A DNA stretch of 64,000 nucleotides, taken from assembly GCA_031835245.1 (NCBI GenBank), contig JAVKOQ010000186.1:1-64000 (forward strand). Reading direction: 5' to 3'. Position numbers and translations under genes: made by a program. Under the pieces are notes generated by a model. The model had not been told where the DNA came from, made no database searches, and saw only the letters and a list, made by a program, of their open reading frames with translations. The first letter of the stretch is position 1. Every line of letters starts with the position of its first letter. Source of the DNA: Balamuthia mandrillaris. Its lineage: Eukaryota; Discosea; Longamoebia; Balamuthiidae. This document shows positions 37,720 to 49,187 of this stretch, piece after piece.

Positions 37720-40661
37720 TTACTTTTTCTGTCTTTCTTCATCGTCGTCGTCGTCGTCTTCTTCTTTCTTATCATCATCATCATCATCATCATCTTCTTC
37801 TTCTTCGTAGTCGTCATCAGCTTCTTTAGGTTCCTCCTCACTTTCTTTTTCTTCTTCCATGTCATCAAGGTAGGTTGCTTCTCCAGTTGCTGCTTCTTTG
37901 CGTTCTTTCTCCTGTTCTCTTTTCCGCTTTATCGCTTCAGCCTCGCGCCAATTAACTGGTGGCATTCGTGGGAGTTTGATGTGGTGGTTCACCCTGCGAA
38001 ACTGGAGCAGACGTCTGTAAAGATGCGGATGGAGGCGGACATTGTAATAGATGAGAGTATCCGCCACATCTTGTACATGTTCCATTCGATTCGTTTGCAA
38101 CATTGTTTCGAGCAGTCGGTGAATCTTGGTTCGTATCAATCGAGCATGAAAGTTCTTCGTGAAGAAGGGAACGCAATTTAGGAAATAAGACGGAAAGAAA
38201 GCAAAAGAGAACAAGAAGAAAGAAGAAAACTGAAAGCAGAAAAGGAAGGAAGAACAGATAGATAACAAACCGGAATCCGAAGCCTAAAAAGCTCAAGAAG
38301 CTTCACTGCGCGAGGAATGTTTCTGCGAAAGATAAACTTTTCCATGACGATGCCAAGTGGCCTGTGTACGTCGATTGGGCTCCATCGGGCCACCTCTTCC
38401 AATACTTTGTCCACTTCTTCCAGGGATTCATTTCCTGCACATGCAATTCTCTTTGAGCAATGAAATAGATACGGAAAAAGAACAAGTAGAGTGCTGTTCT
38501 TAAAAAAGCTTACCCGAGAAAGTACCAAAGATGGCATCAAAAATGTTGGTGGAGGGATAGATAGGAGGGTTGCCAGTGAGCATCAGGCGATAAAGTTGCC
38601 ACGCTTTCTTTGTGTCTTGGCTAGCATGTATCAGTTGAACAAAAGTTTCGCTATTTGGCTTAAGCCCGTGTTCTTCGAGCACTGTGTATAATTCCACTGC
38701 TTTGTCGTGCGCTCCTGGTGTTCAAAGTTGAAAGAAACCAAAGGGAACAAGCATAGAAAAGGAGGAGGAGGAGGAGGAGGAGGAGGAGGAGGAGGAGGAG
38801 GAGGAGGAGGAGGAGGAGGAGGAGGAGGAGGAGGGAGGAGGAGGAGGAGGAGGAGGGGAGGAGGAGGAGGAGGAGGAGGAGGAGGAAAGCGTACCACATT
38901 CGTTACACACTTGTAATAGAGCATTTATAACTCTCGCCCCGAAAACGTCTCTTTTTCTCAAAAACTCCAGCACTTTGAAGGCCTGTACTACTTTTCCTTG
39001 CCGCCCTAGCCCGACTATTACATTCACAAAAAAGTTATACTCTAGTTCAATGTTGGCTTCGCTTAACTGTTCAAATATCGGAAGAAGTTGATCAATGGTG
39101 AATGAGTTCAACAATAACTCTATAAAGCTTCAGATAAGAAGGAAAAGTGAGAAAACAGAAAGGAAAAAGAGATACACGGAATACACAGAAAAAGAACGAG
39201 AAAGGGCTCACTTTGAAAGCAGCGAATGAGGAACGTAGGCGGTGGAAGCATGAATGTCTTGATAAATCTGCCAAGCCGATATAACGTTCTTATCCTTGAT
39301 GCATTGGGCAAAGGCAAAGTGGAGAAATGTTGAGCTGGGCTTCACTTTGTTTTCCAGCAGGAGATCTAATAGGTGTATCGCTTGTTCACTTTTACTTTTC
39401 TCCTGGAAAAAAATTTCATTATTGTCGAAGAAAAAAAAAAGCAAGAAAGAAAGAAGAAAAGTAAAGACAAGACCAAAACAGAAAGGAAACAACAAACAAA
39501 CCGGCAATACAGCCTCTGCGACAAAAGCCCAAATTCTATGACCCCTTCTGCCAATAGTTTGTTCGGCCAAGGAGATGGTATCATGTGCACCCTTCACGTC
39601 TCCTTTGCTCAAGAACGAGGTTTGAATGAACGGCGCAAGCCAAAGAGAAGAGACAAAATTCCGCGGATACTTCTTTCCTAATCGTTGAAACTGCTCGAGA
39701 GCTTCTGACAACGAGGGAGCTGAAGAGATGAGAATCGAGCAACATTCTTTGTCGACCACATTGCTGGAAGATGATTCCATCTGAGTGAAGCATTGTACCA
39801 TTCCTGTATAGTCCTTTATTTTTGTATTAATATATATAGAGAAGAATAGGGAAGGAGAGGAAAGGAGAGAAGAGGAGAGGAGAGGCAGAGGAGAGGCAGA
39901 GGAGAGGCAGAGGAGGGGCAGAGGAGGGGCAGAGGATAGGCAGAGGAGAGGAGAACGAGAGGCGTCCAAACGAAACAACAAGTGAAAACAAAGCGAACCT
40001 TCGCCTCCCTGAACAGCCTCAAAAGGGATTTCCACACAAAGGTGGTGAACGGCACGCTGTCCCTCTGCATCCGCTCAAAGACGAGCAGGTACTGCTGTCG
40101 CTTGGCGTCGTCGCTCAGCAGCGCCGCTGTGTCTCGGCGCTGGTAGGCCTTCAAAAGGCGGGTGTACATGTGCGGCGTGGGCGTCACGTTCTCCCTTCGC
40201 ATCTCCTCAAAGACGAGCTCCATTTTGTGCGGGTCTTTGTCGCAGCAGGCAAGAGCGGACTCAAAGCGGAACATTGCAGCTTTGAGGGCTTCGTCTTCTT
40301 CTTGTTCTTGTTCTTCTTCTTCTTGCTCTTCCTCTTTCCCTTGCTCTTCCGCTTCCTCCTCCTCCTCTTCCTCCTCTTTGGTGTAAAGCAGTTGCTGCTG
40401 TTGGGTCGCGGAGGAACAGGTGAACAGAGATCGATGAAATGGGAATGGGGTAAAGCTATGCGTTGTGGAGAGATGATTGTTGCTCACAGCAGCAGCAGAA
40501 GAAGATGATGTGGAGAAAAGAAAATGAGAGCGCGGCCTTCGAAGGAGTGACCAGAAAAACACATGAGGAATCCTCGCTTGCCGCGGCAGTACCGCGCCTG
40601 AACCGAGAGGGAGAAACGAGGCTCCGGGGTGACGAACACCTCCGATGGCACAAAACCTCAT
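37720..40661 (-). CDS. Pentatricopeptide-repeat (PPR) protein, probably organellar
   Basis: ATG at 40661 starts an N-terminus rich in Arg, Ser and hydrophobics (VLPRQARIPHVFFWSLLRRP) that suits mitochondrial import. A Gln/Glu run follows. PPR-like helical pairs include MELVFEEMRRENVTPTPHMY, TRLLKAYQRRD, DYTGMVQCFTQMESSSSNVV, SKSEQAIHLLDLLLENKVKP, SSTFLHFAFAQCIKDKNVIS, LEYNFFVNVIVGLGRQGKVV, VLEEHGLKPNSETFVQLIHA and NLVRTK-type C-terminal repeats. The C-terminus is a long Asp/Glu tract ending at TAA 37720-37722. Many introns, including one of GGA repeat at 38760-38885. PPR proteins bind organellar RNA, one base per repeat. The gene's stop codon lies 14 bases from that of the facing carrier gene. 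Confidence 0.8.
38760..38885 (-). repeat. Intronic GGA triplet repeat
   Basis: About 40 GGA triplets with a few frame slips, in an intron of the PPR gene; sense strand TCC. Length polymorphism is likely. Confidence 0.85.
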
Positions 40662-40918
40662 CTTTCTTTTCTTTTCTTTTTTGTTTGCAGATCATTAGAT
40701 AATCTTTTGATCTACACGTCATAATTTCTTTTTTAGGAAATGATGATGTAGGTCTGGGAAAACTGGATTATTGTCGACCAAGAATAGTTTATCAAAAAAT
40801 CGATTTTTCGATAGTTTTTAACAATTTTAACTTTCTTTAACAATTGTTCCCTGTTTTTAACTATTTTTAACTATTTAAAACTGCCATTAACTATTGCGTT
40901 TTGAAGAAAAAAAAATCG

Positions 40919-42893
40919 CTAAGAGAGGAGGTCGTGGTGGAACCTCTCCTGCAGGTCAATCAATCCCTTCAATAAGGATAGCCGCGAGAGTATCCGCTGA
41001 CAAGCCAGGGCGGGGTCGTGCTGCAACACGTGCACCCCATCCCCGCTTCGCACGGCCACCTCCATCATGCCATCCCTCGTCAGGTCGGCGCAGTCCAAGC
41101 CGTAAATCGCATTCGAGAAGCTTCTCTTCCACATCAACGCGTACTTGCTGTATCCTCTTTCCTCCTCGCTCGCCTCGTTTCCGGTGCAGTGAAACCGATA
41201 GACCAGAAGCTCTTGGCCGTAGGTGCCGAGAAGAAGGAGGGGCGAGGAAGAGAAGGGGTTGTTCCAATCGAGGACGGCAACTTGGGAGCAGAGCACGCTG
41301 TCGTGATCGCCGGAGAGGGGAAGCACGCTGATGGTTTCGGAGTAGAGCCCGTTGAGGGCGACGTGGTGATAGACCATGGAAGGGCCGATGGCGGAGGTCA
41401 CGAGGAGATGCACTTGCGTGTATTCGGGAGGAGCGGAAGAGTCATCGTCAATGTCTTCCTACTCAGTTGGAAAGAGGGATAAGAATGAGGAATGAAAATA
41501 TGGAAGGAGGAAAGAGGAATAGGGTTAGAAAAGAAAGAACATTATATCGCAGTGAAAGAAAATGTTTAACGTACAAAAGAGAGAAACTGATTAACTCGTT
41601 GATGCAAAGACCGAAAGAACGGATGGACGTATAGAGCTTCCGCGTCTTTTTTGCTGGGATTAGGTGAAAGCACGAGTCCAACAGAAGAGGAGGCGTCATC
41701 TTCTTCCGTTTTTCGATCATCCAAAGAAAAGAAGAGACGAACGCTGGTAATAGGCCCGTCCCACAAACGTTTGTAGTGAAATACTCGTTGCAGCGAAGAA
41801 GAATGAGAAAGACCACTTAATTCTCGTTGTTTTTTTAGCTTTTCTTCTTCGCTTTCAGCGCCATTGGCTGGTAAAGTTGCATGCACAAATAATTTGCCGT
41901 CTTGACAACCACCAGCTACTATTCTGCCCCATGTTCCTTGATAGATATCAAAACACATTACTCTAATTTATTTGTTGTTTTCACGAAATGAATAAGGGAA
42001 AACTGAGGCAAGAAGACGAAAGAGATAACGAAAAGAAGAGGAGGATAGAGGAGAGAAGACAGAAAGAGAGGCACGTACGGTGAGTTTAACTCTTGATTGG
42101 CCAATTCGGGCAAGATATCTTGCGCTAGTTGTGAAACAAACATATCTGCCCCCTGCTCGTTTGTGTGTTTCTGCTGTAGTTGCTGTTAATGGTATTTCTT
42201 AAAGGAGCAAGGTATGGAAGTAGATATAAAACAGAAAGTAAATACTTTTACAAAAGCATAGATTTCGTTATCGCTGCCGGACAACAGAAATGCATCTGTA
42301 GTCCCTTCTTCCTGCGGGGAAGGTTGCTGTTGAGAAGATACGTTTGTGAAGGAGCCACGACGAGAATTACTTCCACTTGTTCGCAAAGGCTTTGGAGCAC
42401 TTTTAAAAAAACATAGTAGATTATTTAAGTCGAATGTCAACAATGAGAGAAGAAAGGCGAAAGAGAGAGATATGGATGTAAAGAGGCGATAAGTTACGTG
42501 AGACGGACATGGGTGAGCACAAATGGAATGTAATCCAATGAAAAAGTCTGTTTTTGAATGTCTGTTCAACAAAGGTGAGATAATGAAAGGAGGAAGCCAG
42601 AAAAAAAGAATGGAAAAGCAAAAAAGAAAATGCTTTATGATGAGGAAAAAACAACACGGAAGCTGCGTAAAGACCAAACGATGAAGAGTGAAGACAACAT
42701 AACAAAGAAAAAACCAAACCATCAGAGGAAAGGAGATGACAAGGCTTCAAAGCACATGTGTGAATTGTGAGAAAAGGCATTTCGTCCTGAAGTATCGCCA
42801 CGCCAAGTTGTAGCTGTCCTGTGGCAGCATCCACCATCACATCCAACGCCAGTATCGACACATTTCCCTGGGTTGATGCTGACAAAGTATGTT

Positions 42894-42924
<31 letters not shown>

Positions 42925-43748
42925 AAGAAGAAGAAGAAGAAGAAGAAGAAGAAGAAGAAGAAGAAGAAGAAGAAGAAGAACAAGAAGAAGAAGGAGAACA
43001 AGAACAAGAAGAAGAAGAACAAGAAGAACAAGAAGAAGAAGAAGAAGAAGAACAAGAAGAATAAGAACAAGAAGAAGCCAAAAAAAGGAAAGAGAAAGAG
43101 AAAGAGAAAGAGAAAGAGAAAGAGAAAGAGAAAGAGAAAGAGAAAGAGAAAGAGAAAGAGAAAGAGAAAGAGAAAGAGAAAGAGAAAGAGAAAGAGAAAG
43201 AGAAACGACGAAAGAGAAACGACGAAAGAGAAAGAGAAAGAGAAAGAGAAAGAGAAACGACGAAAGAGAAATGACGAAAGAGAAACGACGAAAGAGAAAC
43301 GACGAAAGAGAAAAGAGAGAAAGAGGAAAGAGAGAAAGAAACCAGCATGAAGCTGTCGTGCCAGTTGCAGAGGTAGAGCCGTTTTTGTCCACTGCACCTC
43401 CGCCACCAACAGCGCTGACGACGAGCTGGCAGCCGTATCATCAGCGACATGTATAGCATGCACCTGCCCCTCCGAAGCCACGAACAGGACGTGTTGTCCC
43501 AAGTAATGGGCCGAGGAGAAGGAGTAGATGTTGGGCGCCCCCTCGAACGACACAAAGTGAGCCTCCTCCAGGCTGAGCCGCTGCTCCTCCGGGGTGTCGC
43601 TGAGGAGCAGCGAGGAGGAGGAGTCCGGGGCGGCGACCAGAAGGGAGGGGTCGAACAGCTCCGGGCCGGGGTCGGCGCTGGGCGTTTCCCCAGCGAGCAA
43701 GGGCGAGGTGAGGAGCTGCGAGGAGAAGCCGACGGTGCCACTACTCAT
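40919..43748 (-). CDS. KPTN: Kaptin homologue (KICSTOR/actin-associated beta-propeller)
   Basis: ATG at 43748 (MSSGTVGFSSQLLTS). N-terminal propeller part: EGAPNIYSFSSAHYLGQHVL, FVASEGQVHAIHVADD, VEVQ-type strands, LQLGVAILQDEMPFLTIHTC. Middle: RIVAGGCQDGKLFVHATLPA, FHYKRLWDGPITSVRLFFS. The C-terminal part is most diagnostic: MVYHHVALNGLYSETISVLP, SQVAVLDWNNPFSS, LLLLGTYGQELLVYRFHCTG, YALMWKRSFSNAIYGLDCAD, LTRDGMMEVAVRSGDGVHVL and a final helix. The LGTYGQELL...W.RSF......DLT.DG..E.AV....GVH.LQH pattern matches animal kaptin. In animals kaptin is part of KICSTOR, which recruits GATOR1 to lysosomes to restrain mTORC1, and it also binds actin. About eight introns; one is a 450-base repeat block. 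Confidence 0.85.
42893..43340 (-). repeat. Intronic AAG and AAAGAG repeat block
   Basis: AAG triplets (about 42897-43080) followed by AAAGAG hexamers (about 43088-43340) with ACGACG interruptions, in a kaptin intron. Sense strand is CTCTTT then CTT. Confidence 0.85.
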
Positions 43749-43885
43749 TGTTGATGGGATCGTTTGCTCTTTGTGGGTGCGGAAAGCAACCAAGCACAAC
43801 AGAAAATTAATATTTTTTTGATTGGGGAATTCATCTGTTGGAACCCTCCATGTCTAAGCATTTTTGAGGGGAAGGGATGTTAACT

Positions 43886-43957
43886 TCCCCTGTGGTGTAG
43901 TCGGCAGCACTTCCGCCTGTCACGCGGACAACCCGGGTTCGATTCCCGGCGGGGGAG
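43886..43957 (+). tRNA. tRNA-Asp(GUC)
   Basis: 72-base gene. Acceptor TCCCCTG pairs with CGGGGGA (one U-G), anticodon stem TCCGC/GCGGA with loop CTGTCAC and anticodon GTC, T arm CCGGG TTCGATT CCCGG, discriminator G. No intron. An identical copy lies at 62668-62739 on the other strand. Confidence 0.97.
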
Positions 43958-44127
43958 TTTCCATTTTTTTGATTTTATTTTTTTTTCTTTTGAGTAGATT
44001 TTTCTCAGTTCTTCTTTGTTTGTTTTTTTTTTTTGTGTGTGTGTGTGTGTTTTTAGGTGCACAAAAGGGTAGTAGTAACAAGTTTCAGTACTGTTGTTTG
44101 CTAGCAAACGTGAAAAACTGGTGGTTT

Positions 44128-45172
44128 TTACAGAAGAAGGTTCAGACGAAGAGAAGAAGCGGCACTTCCATCGCCTTCGCTCTGGGAGTTCGAATCTTGG
44201 CTTGAAGAATTGCTTCCATCTTCCTCCTCCTCCTCCTCCTCCTCGCTTTCTTCTCTTGCTTCTCCATCGCACGTCTCACCCCATTTGGCATAAACGGTTG
44301 GGCCTGGAAATATTTCCAGCGGACAATGGTCATCCATGAAGGACATTGCAAGACCAGTGCAGTTGGGGGAGCCAGAAAAGACGTGGCCGATTCTGTTGAC
44401 ACAGTCCACAAGAATGCTGATCTCTCTGGTAGGGAGTGCCTTGCATTGGTTGTGGTTGAACCACCAATTGCCTACGCACGTGGATTCCGCCGACTCGGAG
44501 CAGTCGCTCTGGAGTTTCAAAGAGACGAAACAGACCTCATCTGTTTGAGATTGGGACCAGAGAGAAAAGGGTTGATGAGGCCATTGAATGTCGCGAGAGG
44601 CACAAGGCAATGAGTCAACAAGGAGAAGGAAGAATAAAGAAAAAAAAAAGGGAGAGCAAACAAGCAAAAAGAGAAGGAAGAGAAGAGCGGTACCTTCTTC
44701 AGGTTCAGGGACAGGGTCACATTCTTCGCTCTCTTCCACAGGAACTGAGTTGCCCTCGCAGTCTTCGTTCCAGGCTACCATACTGCTGATAGCTGCCACT
44801 CCATAGCAGAAGCCTGGCGTGCTCGCGATGGCTTGAGGGCCGGAACAGTCGCTGCTGTTATAGGCATACGCAATCTGAGAGAGACAGTCCACAAACATGC
44901 TACCCTCCCCGGCCACCGAAACACACTCTCCTCCTGTGAGTGTGTAGTTTCTGCAGTCAACTACCATACCGGCACAGTCTTCGTCCAGGTATGCACGAGA
45001 GGCAAAAGTGCAGGTACATCCTGGTTTCGTTTCGTTTTGTTTGTTAAAATTAAAACGCACAACATATATACATATACATTTTTTTTTTTGAAAGTTGGTT
45101 TTTACCGTGAGCAACTGCGACAAAGGAAACAAGCAAGAGGGCAAAGGAGAGGAGAGCTGTGGGACGCTGCAT
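44128..45172 (-). CDS. Secreted Cys-rich protein with duplicated module
   Basis: ATG at 45172 opens a signal peptide (MQRPTALLSFALLLVSFVAV). Two introns; spliced text continues AHGCTCTFASRAYLDEDCAG. Two related modules of about 100 residues follow. Module 1: YTLTGGECVSVAGEGSMFVD, CLSQIAYAYNSSDCSGPQAI, WNEDCEGN. Module 2: STCVGNWWFNHNQCKALPTR, DCVNRIGHVFSGSPNCTGLA, WGETCDGE. The shared pattern is C......(I/F).DC...I...(Y/F)..S.(D/N)C.G, ending W.E.C.G. The tail is Glu/Ser-rich and ends LRLNLLL, too short to be a clear membrane anchor. Six-Cys modules like these are often disulphide-bonded extracellular domains; the family is not one I recognise. Possibly an extracellular or cyst-wall protein, by inference only. 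Confidence 0.72.
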
Positions 45173-45690
45173 GCCGGAGATGTGTGCTTTTCGGTGTTCC
45201 AAAACTTCTGTTGTCAGTTCGCGCCAGAAGAACCCCGAAATTGAAAGACCCAATTAACTTGGTTGCCCTCCTGGAGTTTTCGTGATTGGTTCGTAACGCT
45301 CTTTAACCACCATGAAAGTCGACCAGCAACCAAACGGCAAAAGATCACACCACGGTTGATCGAAAACGTGCGGCTGAGGGCACAAACTGAGAAGATAGAC
45401 CTGCCTCTTCTCTTGCCTCTAGTTTTTGTTTTTTGTTTGTTTTTATTCTCAAACACCCCAAAGAAGAGAGCGAGGTGCATTTCAAAACGAAATGGACAAA
45501 GCGAAACGGTCCAACACCATCGCAAACGACCGTGGCCAAATAGTGCTGATGGACAAAGGAGGAGGAGGAGGCGGAGGCCGATTCTCCGTGGCGAGTGTTC
45601 CGCTCCTATGAGGGCGATGAAAAATTAAAAAACGTTGATCTGATCTGTCCGAATTTCAAAGCACCAATCAAAAATCAAAAACAAAACAGC

Positions 45691-45721
<31 letters not shown>

Positions 45722-45747
45722 GAAAGTCGACAACAAGGCCTTGTTGG
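45173..45747. other. Divergent intergenic region with a 39-codon ORF
   Basis: About 575 bases between the Cys-rich gene and the TraB gene. A plus-strand ORF at about 45491-45610 (MDKAKRSNTIANDRG..., Gly run, ending VPLL) has 39 codons and no known relatives that I can name, so it is probably chance. A poly-A run of about 23 lies at 45691-45714. Confidence 0.35.
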
Positions 45748-47677
45748 ATGCTCCTCCCGAAGCGACGAGTGGCTCTCCGTCATGGCGCTTGGGCCAAGGT
45801 CGCTCCTCCTTGCTTCTCCTCCTCTCCTCTCACGCTTCAGCCTGTACGTGTGGGCACACCCCCTTACTCCTCCCACCTTCCGTTAGCGGCAGCGAATCGG
45901 CGCAGCTTTGCTTCGTCGTCACCCTCCACCACAACGCTTGAGGGGGTGGCGCTGATGGGAGGGCTGGTCCTGCGCACCCCGGCCTTCTTGTACCGCCAAC
46001 TAAAGTTCAGCCTGGCTCGTCGTTTGATGGAGGAGGAGCCGGTCCCCAAGGAGGCAACCTACGTGGTGGAGGAGGACGCGCTGGTGGAGCGGTTGGAGCA
46101 CCATGGCGAGAAGGAGAAGCAAATCTATTTGGTGGGCTGTTTTCACAAGTCCCCTGTCAGCCCTCAACGAGTTCATCTGGTACGTTTCTTGTCCTCTTGC
46201 TCTGATCTCTTCTTCTCACTTCTTCTTCTTCTCGTTCTCGTTCTTGTTCTTGTTCTTCTTCTTGTTCTTGTTCTTGTTCTTGTTCTTGTTCTTGTTCTTG
46301 TTCTTGTTCTTGTTCTTGTTCTTGTTCTTGTTCCTGTTCTTCTTCTTCTTCTTCTTCTTCTTCTTCTTCTTCTTCTTCTTGTTCCTGTTCTTCTTCTTGT
46401 TCTTGTTCTTCTTCTTGTTATTCTTCTTCTTGTTCCTGTTCTTCTTCTTGTTCTTCTTCTTGTTCTTCTCCTTCTTCTTCTTCACTTTCTAACTACTTCA
46501 CCTTCCAAAAAAAGGTGCTTCAAAAACTTCGTCCAGATTCAATAATGGTTCAATCCATCTTTTTCCCTGCTCTCCTTTATTTCGCTCTCTTCTCTCTCTT
46601 CTCTCTCTTCTCTCTGCTTTCTGCTCTGCTCTCGTGCTCCGTTTTGACTGAACAAAAAAAAAAAAAGATCGAATCATGTGAAGAACGTTTTGAAGCGATT
46701 CGTTCCATCTCCTCCTCTGCTCTGGAGACTGCTCTGCTTTCTTCCACGTTTTTCCGGCACGACCACCACAACGAGGCTCATCCCAGAAAGAGGAGCACAA
46801 AGGCACAAAAAGGAGCGGAACACGTTGCCGCATTGCTTCACTCTCGCAGGTTCAACGTGCCGCTCATCCTCGGCGACATCCCGTTTTCAGTCATCAAGGA
46901 GAGGAGCGAGAAGGAGATGCAGGCATGGACGAATCGGTGGAAGGCAAAAGGGTGGGGCTTTCTCCATGTTCTTCAACTACAGTATGACTATGTGCGTCGA
47001 AGTGTTGCTTTGTTGGATCAGACATTGGCGGAGAGGGGACTATCCTTGATGAGCTTATTGGTGCAGAAGAGGTCAGCTAAATTAGAGCTTCCTTTGTGGA
47101 CTCAACTGCGGAGACGATGGCAACAAGAGAAGGTACATCGTCACTCCAAAGATATTATCTTCTATCTCTTTCTCTGTCTATTCTATCATCGTCTGACTCG
47201 CAACACATCTAAAGTTAGCGTTGGAAAAAGAGTTGGATTGGCGGCAAGCACCTGATATTTTCTCTGATAGGGAGCGGTTTATGATTCACCGCCTCAAACA
47301 TGATTGTCCTGGCAAAATTGTTGTTGCTGTTATTGGTATTCTTCATTCTCGTTCTCTCCTTGCTCTCTGCTCTCTGCTCTCTGCTCTCTGCTCTCTGCTC
47401 TCTGCTCTCTGCTCTCTGCTCTCTGCTCTCTGCTCTGCTCTGCTCTCTGCTCTCTGCTCTCTGCTCTCTCTCTCTGCTCTCTCTCTCTCTCTCTCTCTAC
47501 TCTCCCTGCTCTTCTTCCCTCTTTCTTCTCTCCTCTTTCTCCCTCTCATTGGTGTTTTAAACAGGAACGGATCATTTAGAAGGCATTACTCGCTACTGGA
47601 ATGAAGACCAAACACCACAAAGACAACAGGAATCCTCTACCACAACCACCACAAGAAAAAGACACAAAGGAAAGTGA
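45748..47677 (+). CDS. TraB-domain protein (TRABD-like), N-terminal presequence
   Basis: ATG at 45748 starts an Arg-rich, Ser-rich segment (MLLPKRRVALRHGAWAKVAP). Family features after splicing are IYLVGCFHKSPVSPQRVHLV, LQKLRPDSIMVQ, ESCEERFEAI, VPLILGDIPFSVIKER, LRRRWQQEKLALEKELDW, FSDRERFMIHRLK, GKIVVAVIGTDHLEGITRYW. The G..H.SP.S...V, E.C..R, GD.P and D.R...M...L with VG..H..GI motifs define TraB/PrgY proteins. Human TRABD is mitochondrial; TraB proteins may be membrane-edge proteases, but activity is unproven. The first His motif reads CFHKSP where VVHxSP is common. No transmembrane tail is present: the C-terminus is Lys/Arg/Thr-rich and stops at 47677. Large CTT and CTCTCTG repeats occupy two introns. 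Confidence 0.82.
46214..46490 (+). repeat. Intronic CTT/GTT microsatellite
   Basis: CTT triplets and TTCTTG hexamers in the first intron of the TraB gene, pyrimidine-rich on the sense strand. Confidence 0.8.
47360..47505 (+). repeat. Intronic CTCTCTG heptamer minisatellite
   Basis: About fifteen copies of the heptamer CTCTCTG, ending in CT dinucleotides, in the last intron of the TraB gene. The shorter copies (CTCTG) are recognisable near 47430-47445. Confidence 0.8.
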
Positions 47678-47757
47678 AAAAATACAAAGAGGTTTCCATA
47701 TTTTACACTTTTTCTTTCTCGGTTCACCTTCTTTTTTTGTCTCCTTATCTCTCGTGC

Positions 47758-48933
47758 TTAAGCCACAAAATGCTGTGTTTGGCTCTCTTTCCATCGAGCA
47801 AAGAGATACTTTCCAAGGGCGCTGCGGGGTGGCTTTTCCTCCAAATCCTTCAACGTGTACTCTTTCCTCTCTCTTATGACCCATTTCGTTGTTGGTTGGT
47901 GCTGGTGGTGATGATGCTTCACAGCTCTCTGTGCGTTCCTCTCTTTCTTCTCTTTGTGCTCATCCTCTTTTCTTCTCCTTCTACGTATGCCGACTTGCTC
48001 CTGCTTGCTTTGTCCTTGTCCCTCTCCATCTTCTCGTTGCTCTTCTTTTTGCGCCCCCTCTTTCTCCTCCACCACATCTTCTTGGAAAAGACTTTGCGGC
48101 GCAACTCTTCGAAGATGATGGTGGTGCCTCCCTTCGATCTCCGTCAGCAACGCTTTTCTCTCTTCCTGCACGGAATGCCTCTTCAACATTCTCTGCAGCT
48201 CTTTTTGTTGTCTCTCTTGCAGCGCAGCCGTGCCGTTTGCCAACGAGTCCCCTTCTTGCTCTGCCGCTTGCTCCTCCTCCATCAACTGCCTCTTGGATGG
48301 CGAAGCGGAAAAGAGCTCCGACTTGACTCTTCGACTCTTGGCGCTGCTGCTCCCCCAGCTGGGGCTGAAGTTGGTGGACCGTCTTAGCATCGACTTGGGT
48401 GAGAAAGAGCCAGAGATAGCGGCAGAGGAGGAAGACGAAGGAGGGGAAGAGGAGACGAGGGAAGGGGACGTGGGAGGAGAGGTGGAGATGGAGCGCGGGA
48501 GCGAGCCGGAGCTCTTTCGTTTGTGCTTCTTCTCTTTCTTCTTCTCCCTCTCCCTCTCCCTCCTTTTGTTGTCGTGGGAGATGAGGTCGTCCTTCTTGGA
48601 GTGGGCAGAGCTCTTCATCGAGCTGGAGCGCCGCAGCTTTTTCTTGTGCCGCACGTCGATGACAGAGTCGAAGGAGGAGGAATTGGAAGAAGAAGAGGAG
48701 GAGGAGGAGGTCAAAGAGCCCACTTTGAGCATCTTGGAGAGGCGCCTGTGTTTGCCCGAGTTGCTGAGCTCGGAGGAGTGCAAGGGCACTTCCAGGTTGT
48801 CGTCGAAGGAGGAGGAGGAGGAGGCCGAGAGCGTGGAGGAGGGGCTGGCAAAGCTGGAGGAGGAGTTGGTGCGGCTGAACGGTTTGGAGGCGGTGCCGCC
48901 GCTGGAGATGGGCCACGCTGCCGAGGAGTTCAT
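47758..48933 (-). CDS. Ser-rich, basic low-complexity protein, intronless
   Basis: ORF of 391 codons from ATG 48933 (MNSSAAWPISSGGTASKPFS) to 47758. An in-frame extension to 49077 exists but looks like untranslated DNA. The content is Ser runs (SSPSSTLSASSSSSFDD), a basic SR-like stretch (KKDDLISHDNKRREREREKK), RRSTNFSPSWGSSSAKSRR, a charged helix (QERQQKELQRMLKRHSVQEE), a His run and a more ordered C-terminus, TTKWVIRERKEYTLKDLEEK followed by SALGKYLFARWKESQTQHFV. Codon third positions and frame length (both antisense frames are also long) support coding only moderately. Nuclear, signalling or cytoskeletal roles are all possible; I do not recognise it. Its stop lies 80 bases from the facing TraB gene's stop. 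Confidence 0.62.
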   Translation of the reverse strand: MNSSAAWPISSGGTASKPFSRTNSSSSFASPSSTLSASSSSSFDDNLEVPLHSSELSNSGKHRRLSKMLKVGSLTSSSSSSSSNSSSFDSVIDVRHKKKLRRSSSMKSSAHSKKDDLISHDNKRREREREKKKEKKHKRKSSGSLPRSISTSPPTSPSLVSSSPPSSSSSAAISGSFSPKSMLRRSTNFSPSWGSSSAKSRRVKSELFSASPSKRQLMEEEQAAEQEGDSLANGTAALQERQQKELQRMLKRHSVQEERKALLTEIEGRHHHHLRRVAPQSLFQEDVVEEKEGAQKEEQREDGEGQGQSKQEQVGIRRRRRKEDEHKEKKERNAQRAVKHHHHQHQPTTKWVIRERKEYTLKDLEEKPPRSALGKYLFARWKESQTQHFVA

Positions 48934-49187
48934 TCTGTTTGGACGAACGAGAACGACAAAGAAGCAGGATGCAGAAGCAGAAGCAGAGAGAGAGGTTATA
49001 GTGACAGAGCGAGACGAAGGAAGAACGACCAAAAACTGAAAGAAAAAAAAAGTAAACAAGGTAGCGCTAAAGGTCAATAATTCACTTTTTTTTGTTTGGC
49101 TTTATTATTTTTTTTGTTAATGAATTAATTAATTGGATCAGAAAATAACGGTCTATAATGTAAAATTTATCTTTTCGTCACCAACCG

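Noticed and set aside
42821-43456. Arg/Lys/Glu-repeat ORFs on both strands
   Set aside because: They translate the AAG and AAAGAG repeats inside a kaptin intron.
47981-49080. Long plus-strand and second minus-strand ORFs opposite the Ser-rich gene
   Set aside because: They arise from the AGC/TCC-rich composition. The chosen minus frame has an ordered C-terminus and a plausible start; the others do not.
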